Assembly: GCF_043290135.1 (NCBI RefSeq)
Contig: NC_134701.1
Coordinates: forward strand, 202,435,101 to 202,499,100
Length of the DNA: 64,000 bases
Direction: 5' to 3'
Source: Rhipicephalus microplus
Lineage: Eukaryota > Arthropoda > Arachnida > Ixodida > Ixodidae
The notes beneath the pieces are model-generated. The model was not told where the DNA came from. It saw nothing but the letters and a program-made list of their open reading frames with translations, and did no database searches. Positions 35,699-46,518 of the stretch are shown here, piece by piece; positions within the stretch are counted from its first letter, which is position 1; each line of letters starts with the position of its first letter. The translations under genes were made by a program, and so were the position numbers.

Positions 35699-36950
35699 CG
35701 GCCCAGGCGGGCGTCGGCTTCTTGCTGTTAGAGGTGGTCGGCGTGCAAAAGCGGGACCTAGTTTGCCCCAACGAAACGTGTCCCGGCTTTGAGATGGAGC
35801 GAGGCTGAGAAGAGGAACTTCGCCGGACCCGTTTTGTCGATTTAGAGCCTGAGCCAGAACGTCCCCTGGAGGCACTGTGACGCCTAGATCCTGGGCGGCC
35901 TCCTGAGCGTCCCCTGGAACGGGGGCGTTCCCTTAGCTGAGTATACGTGGTGTGTGACGAAGACTGCAACTCGTCCACAGTGTCGGGGTGACGTTCCGGG
36001 GATGGTGAAGCAGAACCAGTCATTCTGGCACTCTCTCTGCGATGCCGACGCACAATGTACGAGATCTTGAACCTTTGAGCACAGTCTTTGCTAGCCATGA
36101 GATGCTGGCCACCACAGATTTTGCACTTGGGAGTACACACATGTTGCTTATCGAGGCTTGCGGCACCACAGCCTCAGCAAATCGTGCCTCCAGGAGTGAG
36201 GCACACGTAAGCGCGATGGCCAAGACGGCCGCACACATAACACACGTCGATTTGCTTGCGGTAGGGTGAGCACTGCATGAGCACCGGTCCATACCTGACA
36301 AAGTTTGGCACATGATACCCGTCGAAAGCGACGATGACCGTGCCGGTTTGGGCTATTCTCTTGGCTGCTAAGCGGAGTGGATTAATTCTGTTGACAATTT
36401 GCGCATCGATGACGTAATTGCCGTCTTGAAGGGGGACGTTGCGAATCACCTTTTAGACGTGGAGTGTGGGGCAGTCTCATAGGCACTTAGCCCATGCACC
36501 TTGCCTGAAATGAGTATTTGCTTCATACGAACGTATAGGCCTCCATTTTCGCGCTCACGAGTACTGGGAAACATAATATTTCGCTGCAGATTCTGGAATA
36601 GAGTATCCTGGCACAAATCTTTCTGGCCTATGCCAGCGGCAACGAGTATTGCGTCTGCCACCGTAGCTGCACCAAGTTTTGAGATATTGAGTACACTTCT
36701 CGGCCGGATCACAATCTTGATGTCATCTAGAGGAAGTGAGGGCATTTTTACCGACCGTAGCACTTTGGACTTCAGCGCAGCACCACCCGATTCGTCGTGG
36801 CGCACCCGGCTGCGACGATGGCGCGTTAGAGTCAGCAGTGCATGTTTTGACACCAGCTCTTCTGGCCGCAGCGGACTGCCAACTTTTACCTTGAGTAAGC
36901 TCTTCTTCTGAAATATTCTCTCCGTGCACCTCATACTCTATCGTGAGCTA
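35699..36950 (-). pseudogene. LINE A ORF1, N-terminal part with CCHC zinc knuckles
   Basis: On the minus strand the frame opens near 36950 (EYEVHGENISEEELTQ, WQSAAARRAGV). It shifts and continues as MPSLPLDDIKIVIRPRSVLN, the ORF1p core, then VIRNVPLQDGNYVIDAQIVN. Zinc knuckles follow: CYVCGRLGHRAYVC near 36255, a CRGCG...HVC element and CKICGGQHLMASKDC near 36115. An Arg/Ser-rich basic tail (about 36020-35760) leads to TPAWADNAQ, where LINE B interrupts. Frame changes lie near 36750 and 36470. The family role is nucleic-acid binding and chaperoning of the LINE RNA. Confidence 0.85.
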
Positions 36951-36955
36951 ATAAT

Positions 36956-37300
36956 TCAGCGCACCGGGCTTCCAATGGGCTGGCCGCTGGCGAAAATACG
37001 CCCAGTGAAAGCACGATCTCCCAAGCAACTCGTTAGGGTTAAAGAGGGCACTTCTTCGCAGAAAAGAAAGTGTTCCTAACATTATGAAAAATCACTCACT
37101 CTGGTCAAATGTGGCATCGGTAGGATCTTGATGACTTCTCGAAACCGATGCAAGCAACAGTTCATTAACACTTGACGAAAAAACTGTAGAAACACAGATT
37201 CTGTTGAGCGTCCGCAGGAGCCGTACGAACGCAGCCTCCCATTTTCGAGAATCCCTTTGAACGCCTTCAAAAAAAAAAAAAAATCACAACATAAGCATGG
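36956..37300. other. Unassigned spacer between LINE A and the CGTC repeat
   Basis: No gene recognised. It contains an A13-14 run at 37270-37283. Confidence 0.4.
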
Positions 37301-37644
37301 ACTAAATGATGATGAGTGGGGCGAAGCGTCCAGCAGTCTGTCCGGGCTTCCGCCCGACCACGCGTCAGTCCGTACGTTCGTTCGTGCATCCGTCCATGCG
37401 TCTGTCTGTCAGTCCGTGCACCCATGAATCCGTTCGTCCTTGCGTCCATGCGTCAGTTCGTCCTTTTTTGCATCCGTTCATGCGTCCGTCCACGCGTCCA
37501 TACGTCCGTCCATCCGAGCATCCATCCGTGCATCCGTCCGTCTGCCAGTCCGTCCGTTCATCCACGGGTCCGCGTGTCTGTCCGTGCGTCCATGTGCTCA
37601 TTCATCCGTCCGTGTGATCGCCTGTGCGTCCGTCCGTCAGTGCA

Positions 37645-37682
<38 letters not shown>

Positions 37683-37937
37683 CATACGCACGTCCATCCA
37701 TCCGTTCGTATGCTTGTTTATCTGTCCACCTGTGCGTCTGTGCGTCTGTCCATCCATCCACCATTTGTTAATTCATTGAACATTTCAAGTACCGCCATCT
37801 CGCATCTGTTTATAACATCTGCATTGATTTATTCTACCAACAACTATCACCCAGTGGTGAATGCTGGAACGAGGTGGCTACGTATTACATACATCGGGGA
37901 CGCCCGGCCCACGCCTTAAGGAGCTTCACGCCTAAAA
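37301..37937. repeat. Interspersed repeat with degenerate CGTC/CTGT minisatellite core
   Basis: It begins ACTAAATGATGATGAGTGGG followed by GCGAAGCGTC. The core (about 37330-37765) is a degenerate run of CGTC, CATC and CTGT units. It ends TTAAGGAGCTTCACGCCTAA. A related locus at 48919-49370 has a GTCT/GCCT core, the reverse complement of the same GGGGCGAAG start, and the same GGAGCTTCAC...CTAAAAG end. Frames open across the core are low-complexity and not real genes. Confidence 0.75.
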
Positions 37938-38209
37938 GCAACGCCGACTAAATTTCAAGGCCGAAAGGCAGCCGCAGTGACGTCAGATGTTGGGGGCCCA
38001 GTTGCCCAACTGAGCATGCTCAGTAAGACTTTTTTTCCACATCCTTTATTCGGCCCAATCAAGCCGCAGCAGCTGCGAGAGCGGGAGCGTTGGTTCTCCT
38101 AAAACGTGAACGAAACACAGGCTTTCCGCCGCGTTCGTGGCGTAACTGGGCCCCCACCCTCTGACGTCACTGCGGCAGCCTTTCGGCCTTGAAATTTAGT
38201 CGGCGTTGC
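37938..38209. mobile_element. MITE-like foldback element with about 67-bp terminal inverted repeats
   Basis: The left arm (37938-38006) begins GCAACGCCGACTAAATTTCA and the right arm (38144-38209) is its near-perfect reverse complement, ending TTTAGTCGGCGTTGC. TAAAA lies immediately outside on both sides (37933-37937, 38210-38214), a candidate 5-bp duplication; the exact boundary is ambiguous because of the A run. The loop contains the 12-bp palindrome TGAGCATGCTCA (38011-38022). TGACGTCA-like sites lie in both arms. The element is non-coding. It sits at the end of the CGTC repeat, whose TAAAAGG sequence continues on the other side. Confidence 0.85.
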
Positions 38210-38224
38210 TAAAAGGCCGCTTTC

Positions 38225-38239
38225 ACCGTAGCGGGGAGA
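38225..38239. repeat. Target-site duplication of LINE C, left
   Basis: ACCGTAGCGGGGAGA, identical to 40987-41001. Confidence 0.9.
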
Positions 38240-40986
38240 GAGAGAGAGAGAAAACTTTATTAAAAAGTCAGTCAATTGTTCAGGCATGGCCCGTCACCCC
38301 TAGCTGTCGGCCGGAATCCCTTGGGACGCGGCAGCAGCAAGGGCTTGACTGATGATGTCGCGCTGGACGTTGGGATCTGGGCTGCAGAGCAGGGCCTCCC
38401 AGGATTCTACAGTGTGAGAACCATCGTTTTGACTTGGACATGTCCACACCATGTGGACAAAATTCGCTACCTCATCACAAAATTTACAGTGGGACTGGAA
38501 AACTGCGGCGTGCCACTTGCTGTAAAGTGCGGGGTTTGGAAAAACCCCGGTCTGTAACTTTCGCCACAAAACCTCGTTTTTCTCGCTTAATGAGTTGTCC
38601 GCTCTCGGGTATACTTGCTGATTCAGCCTGTAGTGTGCGACGATTTCATGGTTCATGTTATGTGCGCATATACTCGCTTCTTTGTTCGGTAACTTGGGAG
38701 GTTCCAGGAGTCGACCGGTAGGTGAGACCTCGGGCGACAAAATGAGCCTCCTCGTTCCCTCTAAGTCCTTGGTGAGCTGGAGTCCAGACAAGCAGAACCT
38801 GCTCTTTGGGTACTCCTACCATGTTTAATATACGGATGGCAGTCTCCGTCACCCTTCCCGATTCATAATTTCTCACAGCGTTTTGGAGTCGCTGATGACC
38901 ACCCTGATCCCCTTTTGGCTGATGGCCAAAGCTATGAACACTTCCTAGGCCTGTACAGTCTCGACACCAAGGACTGTGCAGCACGCAATCAGGCCTCCAT
39001 CTTCCCTGACCGCCACTGCCGCCTGTGCCGCTTTGCTTTCATATTCCGCAGCGTCTGTATACGCGACGTCCTGTCGACCGGTGTACCTGGATAGTAATGC
39101 CTCTGCCCTGGCTTTACGCCTGCCTTCGTGGAAGGTAGGGTTCATATTTCTGGGTAGCGGAGGTATCTTTATCCTGTCCCTGATCTGTATCGTTATGTCT
39201 TTCGAACGCGCTTGCTCAAGCGTGGGCTCATAGCCCAATCTCTTTAATATTGCTCTCCCCGTTTTAGATCCGAGTAGTCTTTGATGTTGTGCAGTCACAG
39301 TAGCCTCAATTAGCTCATCAAGTGTGCTAGATACCCCCAACTTCATAAGTCTGTTAGTTGACGTGTTTGGGGGAAGTCCGAGCGCGACGTTCACACTTTT
39401 CCTGATAATGGTGTAGAGTTTGCCCCGCTCCGCTTTGTTTAATTTTAAATAAGGTGCCACGTACACTATCCTACTTATTATGAAGGTCTGCACTAATCTA
39501 AGAAGGTTCGCCTCCTTCATCCCAGCATGCCTGTTTGCTATTCGTCTGATGAGACGACATGTCTGATTAGAACTGGCTTCCAACCTAGCAAAAGTTTCAG
39601 AATTCTTACGGTTCGCCTGAATCCTTAGTCCAAGGACACGGATACTGTCGACCGCGGGGATCTCTGCGCCGTTAACATACAAGTGGATGTCCACTTCAGG
39701 CCTGTTTTGGAGCCGCCGTTTTCCGGCGGGCATGAGGAAGAGTGCTTCCGACTTTTCGGCCGAGCATTTAAGTCCTTTAAACTCCAGGTACTCCACGATT
39801 TTATCAATGGCGATTTGCAGAGAGCCTTCAATTTGGCCGTCACTGCCCTTGTTCATCCATAATGTTAAGTCATCCGCGTAAATGGTGTGATTTAAATTCT
39901 CAATATCCTTTACTGTTCAGACAGTTTCAACATCACAATGTTGAAAAGGGTGGGTGATAACACCGAGCCCTGAGGTGTCCCCCTGTTGCCTAATTTAATG
40001 CCCTAGATGGATTCTTCCCCGATTTTTAAGGTGGCTGTCCTGTTCGAAAGGAAGTCCTTGACGTAGTCATCAACTCGCTTTCCGACGTTCAGGGAGCTCA
40101 GATTCTCCAAGATCGGTACGTGCCTCACGTTGTCAAATGCTTTTGCCACATCTAACCCCACGATAACTTTTGTGTCTCGCGTTGGCTTGCCTATAATTTG
40201 GTCCTTGAGCTGTAGCATCACGTCGCACGCTGATAGTTGGGGTCGAAAACCGATCATGCTGTCCGGATACATACCATTGTCTTCCATGTACCTATTGAGC
40301 CACGTCTGAACGACATGCTCCATGAGCTTACCTACGCAAGACGTTAACGATATCGGCCTAAGATTCTCGAAACGGAGTTTTTTACCCGGTTTAGGAATGA
40401 AAATTACATTTGCGAGTTTCCACTCCTTTGGTTTCGTCCCTTTTTCCCAACACTCCTGCATGTACGTTGCTAGGTTAGCGATGGACCTATCGTCTAAATT
40501 ACGGAGCATTTTGTTAGTCACTCTGTCCGGCCCTGCCGCTGATCTAGCCGATTAATCTGCGCTCGCACCTCAGCCAGGGAGATAGGGGCGTCTAAGGCTG
40601 CGTTTTCCCGTCCTCCATAATGTGGGAGAGGTTCGGATCCGGCGGGATTAATGTATCTGCTCCGAACTTCTTCTAAGAGTTCCTTCCTAGTGCCTTCAAA
40701 TTGGTGCGCCATCCGTTCCAGTTGCTGTTTAGACGCTGTCTTCGTGCTCTCCGGATCTAAAAGGTGACGAAGAAGTCGCCACGTCCCGGACGTACATATA
40801 TTCCTATCCATCTCCTGACAGACGTTCCCCCACCTTTGCTTCGTGAGCGTGATGGCGTGCTCTTCAATTTGCCTGTTTAAAGCCACTGTTTGTTTCCTGA
40901 TACTCCGATCCCATCTCCTCTGTTGGATTCGGTTTTCCAAAGCTTTCTTTTTCTTCCAAAGATTTACTAATCTCGTGTCTACCACT
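38240..40986 (-). mobile_element. LINE C (RNase H-group/I-like), 5'-truncated, minus strand
   Basis: It is bounded by an exact 15-bp duplication. At the 3' end (left side on the plus strand) the minus strand shows AATAAAGTTTT followed by (CT)n. The element extends from the region just before RT to the C-terminal zinc motif and tail. ORF1, endonuclease and 5' UTR are absent. It is a textbook 5'-truncated product of target-primed reverse transcription. Confidence 0.92.
38300..40986 (-). pseudogene. LINE C ORF2 fragment: reverse transcriptase, RNase H, C-terminal zinc motif
   Basis: Minus-strand order: 40985-40518, a basic helical region before RT; 40521-40003, RT with EWKLANVIFIPKPGKK, NLRPISLTSCVGKL, IGFRPQLSACD and VGLDVAKAFDNV (catalytic Asp). 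A TAG at 40003-40005 precedes NRGTPQGSVLSP. YADD is encoded at 39869-39880. 39856-38945 gives the thumb and the start of RNase H (VAYTDAAEYESKAAQAAVAV). 38984-38658 holds LLVWTPAHQGLRGNEEAH. 38791-38300 ends with CKFCDEVANFVHMVWTC and the terminal stop. At least four frameshifts or stops disrupt it. Confidence 0.9.
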
Positions 40987-41001
40987 ACCGTAGCGGGGAG
41001 A
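40987..41001. repeat. Target-site duplication of LINE C, right
   Basis: ACCGTAGCGGGGAGA, identical to 38225-38239. Confidence 0.9.
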
Positions 41002-42950
41002 AGCCAGAATAAAGTGTGGAGCTTGCTAGCCTTCCTTGTTTGACGTCGGTTCTCTCTTTCTTTTGTGGTCTCTTCCTCTCTATCTAGTTCTCTTTTCCTA
41101 CTTCGAATGACTGTGCTTATTTTTATGTTATTTTGTTATTTTTTCTTGCTTTTTCACTTCCTTGTTTGCGTATTCTAGGAATTTCGGTACGTGGCTATTG
41201 TGCTGTCCTGATTTTCAAGCCGTAGCAGTAATGTCCGCACTTAATATCATCAGGAAGGCGCTCGAAGAACAAGAGGAAGAAGACTTTTCTTTGGCGCGAG
41301 TGCTCGCTGAATATGGTTGTAGAGCTGGTTATGCTATAAGTGATTTTGCGGGCTTTACTTCAAGCGACGATGACAGCCTAAAATCACAGGATACGAACGA
41401 CAGCATAGGACTGCCCGGTCTCTCTAAGTGCACCGCACTTTTGAAAATGCTCCAACACGTTTTCTGAAGCTCAGCCCGTTTTACGCTGCGCCGCTTCGAT
41501 TGTTCCTTTTTTTCGCGGAATAGATCTATGCCCAACATCTTCACACTGTCTTAGAGCCAAATAAGATCATGATGCTGTAGAACAAAAACACGATAGGAAA
41601 GAGACAAGAACAGAAGTGACATAGATTGGACAGGATCTTGTAGGTTGTGTTTTGGGCCTGATGGTTGATGCAGCGTCGTTTTAATGGACCTGGCTGAGTT
41701 TGGCTCATACATATGCCGAATCAGACTTATGCTTCATTTGAATGCCCTTTAGAATAAGTAAGCACTCCGTTTTGATTAAAATTAGTGAAAAAATTGAAAG
41801 TTCCATTTGCGCGCTTCAAGCTCTCGTGTAATTTAGCCTAGTTTTAGTTTCTGGATTTGGTACTTTAAAGAAATCGGAACTTTATATACGTCGTTCCACT
41901 TACGTGCGCTCGTCCGTTTTGCACTCATCCTGCCCTTCTGCGTCCTTGTCTAGTTTACGAACAGACAGTTCTTTTTTTTTTCAAGCTATTTTCCTGCATG
42001 TCATAGTACCCAATATTTTCAGCCTTCTTTCCAAACGCACACCCATCTCAGGAGCCCATTTGCGCACCATGGAAACACCAGTGCTGCTGAACCAATAAAA
42101 ACAGCGAAAACCTCTCACCATGTATTCATCCGCGCCGCGTCGTGCGCTTGGAGTCCTCATAGCGTCAACGCTCAGGAGTTAGACGAGTAACGTGCACGTG
42201 GAAGTCCCCAACGTTCTTAGCGTTCGGTAGCAACGGTAGTGCCAGAAAAAGCAGAGCATCATAGCAGCTCCCGCGGAAGCTAATTTCCTGCCTGAAAATT
42301 AAGAAGTCTTCGTCATGTGCTGTGTGGTCCGTAAGTTCTATTGTGATGGTTTTGTTTGCATTATGTTCGCGTTCTATCACGTCGGCAACTCAATCGCTCG
42401 TACCTGCTCTGCGCGGTTTCCAAGATTCATTCACAAATTTTCCAAGACGAAGCCTAGCAGGCTTGGCGGAAGACACAGCTAGTATGAATATGATAAGGAC
42501 GGAACATACCTGGTATATATTTTCCTCAGAGTGTGATGACGTAAAGCGATAGCCGATTCCAGCATTTATCTCTTACCGTCAGAACAGCAGGCAAGAAGCA
42601 GCAGCATGTTGAGATCAAAGTTGGTGGTCGCACTGCATTCAGTGCTGCCATGTTGCTTTTGAACCACACTTACCGCTGATTTTTGATACAATAATAAAGA
42701 TATACGGTGTACATGCGAATCGCAATTGGTGTATCATGTATCTGACACAAAACGTGTGAAATCACCATCATTGTGCTAACCTTACTGATTATAATGCATT
42801 CATCAATAGAACTATGTTTTGCTGCTCAAAAATGTGGCTTGATTTCATCTTGTAGCTTCCAGCCCACTGCATCGAGGCAGTGAGACGGAGTACAAAAAAA
42901 ATTGCCCGCAGCTTCCCTCTGGGGAACACTGAGGAGGATGCGGACCATAT
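41002..42950. other. Unassigned stretch with one small open frame
   Basis: A 78-codon ATG frame lies at 41231-41467. It starts MSALNIIRKALEEQEEED and contains an acidic, Ser-rich stretch. It matches no family I recognise, and no splice or polyadenylation context supports it. The CT-rich sequence at 41050-41160 precedes it. The rest, to 42950, shows nothing recognisable. Confidence 0.3.
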
Positions 42951-43097
42951 AATTGGTTAACGGGGTGTTAAAGTGCGACTTACTTGGGTCGATGGCTAAA
43001 TTGGTTAACGAGGTTGTGAAATGGGGTGTTAAATTGCGACTTACTTGGGTCGATGGCTAAATTGGTTAACGTGGTTGTAGGAGGGGGTGTTAAATGA
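42951..43097. repeat. Short tandem repeat array, three units
   Basis: Units start with AATTGGTTAACG at 42951, 42999 and 43060 and share GGGGTGTTAAA and GCGACTTACTTGGGTCGATG. The units differ in length (48 and 61 bp, and a partial third), because of an internal GAGGTTGTGAAAT-type insertion. Confidence 0.85.
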
Positions 43098-43367
43098 GTG
43101 AACACGTACACACGTATGCGAAAGGGCGGCGCTGGTCGAAGGGACGTCGATCATTGTGTTTGTGGATTCGTTGGAATTCATTTCACCGCGACCTTGGACG
43201 TCGACGCGCCGTACAAACCAACCGACGAGCGGCAACTGAGCGAGCGAGCGCCGACCTTGAGTATATATACAGCACGACGGCGCATGCACTGTCAACTGTT
43301 GAATGTTCTCGAAGCGCGACGCCACATGCGCGTCCACTGGAGAATCAGGAGAATTGTAGATGTCGAA

Positions 43368-43470
43368 CGCGGTGTGTAGAGGAGGAAGGGTGCACAGATG
43401 GTGGAGGAGTGAAGCGCGCGCGGTGTGTAGAGGAGGAAGGGATGCACAGATGGTGGAAGAGTGGGCGACG
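43368..43470. repeat. 51-bp tandem duplication
   Basis: CGCGGTGTGTAGAGGAGGAA...CACAGATGGTGGA occurs at 43368 and 43419. The surrounding GC-rich sequence (43095-43560) is open in several frames on both strands but has no recognisable protein. Confidence 0.85.
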
Positions 43471-44404
43471 GCGCGACGGCGCATGCGCGCGCGTCAGCTG
43501 TCGAATGTTCGAGAAGCGGTGCGGACGGCGCACTACAAGGCGCGAGTATAAGATGCTCCGCATCTAAAATACAAGGGACGTGCACAACTAAGCTTTTACT
43601 TTTAGACACTCCTTCCCATAGCTTCGTACGGTTGAATGTGTATTAACAGTAAAACAGATAGCTGGGCGAGCTGGTATCTATCCATGATATAACTTGTTTA
43701 ATCCGCACAAAAAACACAAGAAAAAGACAGATGAGTGCTCGTCTGTCTCTTTCTTGCCCTGTTTTTTTGTGCGCAAAATAAAGTTATATTGTGTGTCTAT
43801 TAACAATTTCTCGCTCTTTCGTAGAATAGTATACAAGATTCTATATTGTTTGTATTCTTCATAGAAAGCCTCACATATTTTCGAGTCAGCTGACCGTACA
43901 TTGAAGGGCTACAGAGGAATGGCTTGTTGAGCGAGTTGGTTCAGCGTCATAGTATAATTTAGTGCAAAGAACAGGAACGAAAAAGTAATCACCTGAACAC
44001 AGCGCGAGCTATCAACTGAGATTTATTGATGAACATTGAGATATTTATGTCGCAAATACTCACATGGGGAGAACCGAAATAGAAACAAGAGACTTTATTT
44101 AATGGCTGGCGCTCAAGAAGTTTCTTTCAAAGGGATGTAGCTTGATATAGGACTTTGCTTCGCTTATCTCACCGGATCTGCTGATCAAAATTCTTCATCA
44201 GTTTATTGCCCAAATTCAACTTTTACTCTTGAAAGCACCGTGCCTAGAAATTGACAGCTAGGGTGCGCAGCCACACACACAACACTGTTGTGACGGGCAC
44301 AACAAGGTGTTGTCCTCAAAGAAGTTTTTTTACTATAATAATCAGTTATTCACACAATGGCCCGTTAGATGACTCTGGTGGAGCTTATGTTTACATCAAG
44401 TCTC
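43471..44404. other. Spacer before the Harbinger element, with one hairpin
   Basis: An imperfect inverted repeat lies at 43704-43734 and 43738-43772: GCACAAAAAACACAAGAAAA against its complement ending GTTTTTTTGTGC. AGATGCTCCGCATCT (43552-43566) is a small stem-loop. No gene was recognised. Confidence 0.5.
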
Positions 44405-44407
44405 TAA

Positions 44408-44428
44408 GCGTGTATCCACACGACGGAC
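44408..44428 (+). repeat. Harbinger left terminal inverted repeat
   Basis: It starts GCGTGTATCCACACGACGGA and is the exact reverse complement of 48775-48795. Similarity continues imperfectly through ATCCG. Confidence 0.92.
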
Positions 44429-44762
44429 CAAATCCGTCTTTTCCGCGGCGGACGGCGCGTCACGTGACCCCACGTCACGGATTTCCGCCATCCGTGCCGC
44501 GTCCGCGGACGTCGCGGACGGAAAATGCCACGCTCTTTTTCGCAAACGGATTCCCGCGGAAAAACACGACAAATTTAGCGGAGGACGCCAATACTAGTGT
44601 GGCAACAAGCGCTTATTTTTCTGTTTCTCGTGTGGTTTCGTAAATTTAGCCGACGAAGTTATAAGGGTCTGGCAACAGGCACGTTTTTTTTTTCTGCTCG
44701 TCTTGTTTGGGTTTTTGCGTGGGAAGTACGTTCGACGCACACTACCGCAAACAACTCCAACT

Positions 44763-46349
44763 ATGAACTTGAGCGACGACGCAACTTTTTTTCTGCTGCG
44801 CCTTGTTGAGCAGTTCCCCGCATTGTGGGATATGACACTCGCCGAGTACGCGGACACAACAGTGAAGGAGAGTATATGGGAACGCATAGCGAAGGAAATG
44901 AACGAGGAGTGGCCTGCGTACGGGCCGTACGATGCCAGTAAGTACCATTTATATTTACTCTCTATGTTTTGCGTTATTATATGGGTGGGTTTCGTGATAA
45001 TAACCTTCTGGAATGTACCTGTTATGCATGACGTGGGGCACATTGGTGTCTACAAGTGACGGCCGTGGTCAGCGCATTCCCAAGCATGCTACCGTGCCGG
45101 AGGCAGGGCTGCTCAATAAAAATGCATTTTAATCAAGGAATCGGCGCGAAATTCAAGAACAGTGTTAATGGCGACGAGTCCGCCAAACGTTGCTTGTGAT
45201 GCGTAAGCTTGCGGTAAAACTGAAAACATTCACTGCAGTATTCGTTAGAGCACCAGCCACGTTTTTTCAGCATAATGTGTTGTGATGGTGATTGACCGAA
45301 ACTGCATGGTGTAAATCGTACTTATAATCACCCCCCCCCCCCCTCTGTTTTGTTCTTTTTTTTTTACAGAAGCCCTTCGGCGCTTCTTTGACAATAAGAG
45401 ACGCACATACCGGTTGGAGAAGAAGAAAGTAGAATCCACAAAGAGTGGAATGCCAAGCTCGGACGTTTATAAAGGTCGCTGGCGCTTTTATAATTCACTC
45501 AGGTTTTTGGATGCTTCAAAAGTGACCTGTTGGCGTTCTGTGAGCACTGATGCATGCCAAGCTGCGGCGGAGACCATGAAGGTAAACTGCCCTTGTTTTT
45601 CGTATTTGTGATGAAGCCTTCTTGTGCCGCGTAAATTTTTACAATATGTATTTTTTATTACTTAGCACTTTCTTATACAGCCTTACAACCTTTTCAATGC
45701 TTGAACACACACCAAAATAATTCTACATTAAGATTAGTTGCTTGGTGTGCTGAATTATTCAAACGTCGTTTCTATATTTAAATTAGATATGACCAAAAAT
45801 TGTTGACACTGAAGTTTGAATCTTGCGCTCTAATTACGCCAAATCACGAATAATGTACCATTGCTTTTACGTGGTTGTAATACAGATTGTAATCGGAATA
45901 GATACGCAGATGTGTGTCTGCAAAGCATTACATTTTGGAATTGCGAGAGACTTTGTGCGCCATTTTGTGTCTTGCAGGTACGACCAGACATTGATGATCC
46001 TTCACAAACCTCAGACGATGCAGCTGCAGCGACTGACGACCAAAACATTACCGTGGACGACCCAATTGCGGGCAAGGCACTCTCTGCAATGTCCCGCCAA
46101 GGAACACAGAAGAAAAGGCGCCGATCTCCCCATCGTTTAGATGAAATATTGGCCCAACGGCAAACTGTGTTGGAAAAAATAGCTGCAAGCGTAGGCCAAC
46201 CAGCGAGTACCACACAGCAGGAAGATGATATCGACTATTTTGGTAAAGTTGTTGCTGCACACATGCGCGAGGTTCCGAAGGATAAGCTGATCCCATGCCA
46301 GAAGGCTATCTTAAGCGCACTTGAAATCTACATCAACAAAAGCGAGTAA
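44763..46349 (+). CDS. Harbinger accessory protein with MADF (Myb/SANT-like) and BESS-like domains, 252 aa, three exons
   Basis: Exons are 44763-44937, 45370-45581 and 45978-46349. Introns follow GT-AG (CCA|GTAAGT...TTTTACAG|AA; AAG|GTAAAC...CTTGCAG|GT), and the joined frame is open to TAA. Residues about 8-105 form an MADF domain (FFLLRLVEQFPALWDM, WERIAKEM, RRTYRLEKKK, GRWRFYNSLRFL), a Myb-related DNA-binding fold. A basic KKRRR stretch may be a nuclear signal. The last ~38 residues (DYFGKVVAAHMREV...AILSALEIYI) look like a BESS protein-interaction motif. In PIF/Harbinger transposons the second, Myb-like protein binds transposon DNA and helps the transposase enter the nucleus. The gene runs convergently toward the transposase. 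The ATG follows a long pyrimidine-rich leader. No lesion was seen. Confidence 0.85.
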
Positions 46350-46384
46350 GAAAGCTCAACAGATCTCATTTAATATTGCCAGTT

Positions 46385-46390
46385 AATAAA
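46385..46390 (+). terminator. Polyadenylation signal of the MADF gene
   Basis: AATAAA 36 bases after the stop codon, in the plus strand. Confidence 0.6.
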
Positions 46391-46518
46391 TCGTTGCTTA
46401 CCTCCAGCATTGTTGTCAGTGTGAATGAAACTCAGTTTTAAGTAAATATCCGTAATTTGAAATGCCATTCATATGACAGCGTATACAAGATCTCGCCCTT
46501 CAACTAAACAAACCGCAT

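Larger units (their letters stand above)
29724..36955 (-). mobile_element. LINE A (RNase H-group/I-like), minus strand, interrupted by LINE B
   Basis: On the minus strand ORF1 begins near 36950 and runs to 35699. It resumes on the far side of LINE B at 32144 and ends near 31600. ORF2 follows with the endonuclease (about 31570-31100), linker and RT, and is cut off at 29724, where the SBE right end begins. The missing 3' part would be the RT YxDD box, thumb, RNase H and tail. Many stops and shifts are present. This is an old copy that served as target for LINE B. Confidence 0.85.

Noticed and set aside
37316..37771. Ser-Val-Arg-Pro-rich frames up to 159 codons on both strands
   Set aside because: They translate the degenerate CGTC/CTGT minisatellite and have no conserved domain.
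43041..43609. Frames of 93-157 codons on both strands
   Set aside because: They overlap a GC-rich patch with a 51-bp tandem duplication and no known domain appears.
44703..45059. 118-codon frame extending the MADF exon on both sides
   Set aside because: It lacks an ATG upstream of 44763 and reads into intron 1. The splice donor at 44938 joins cleanly to the next MADF exon.
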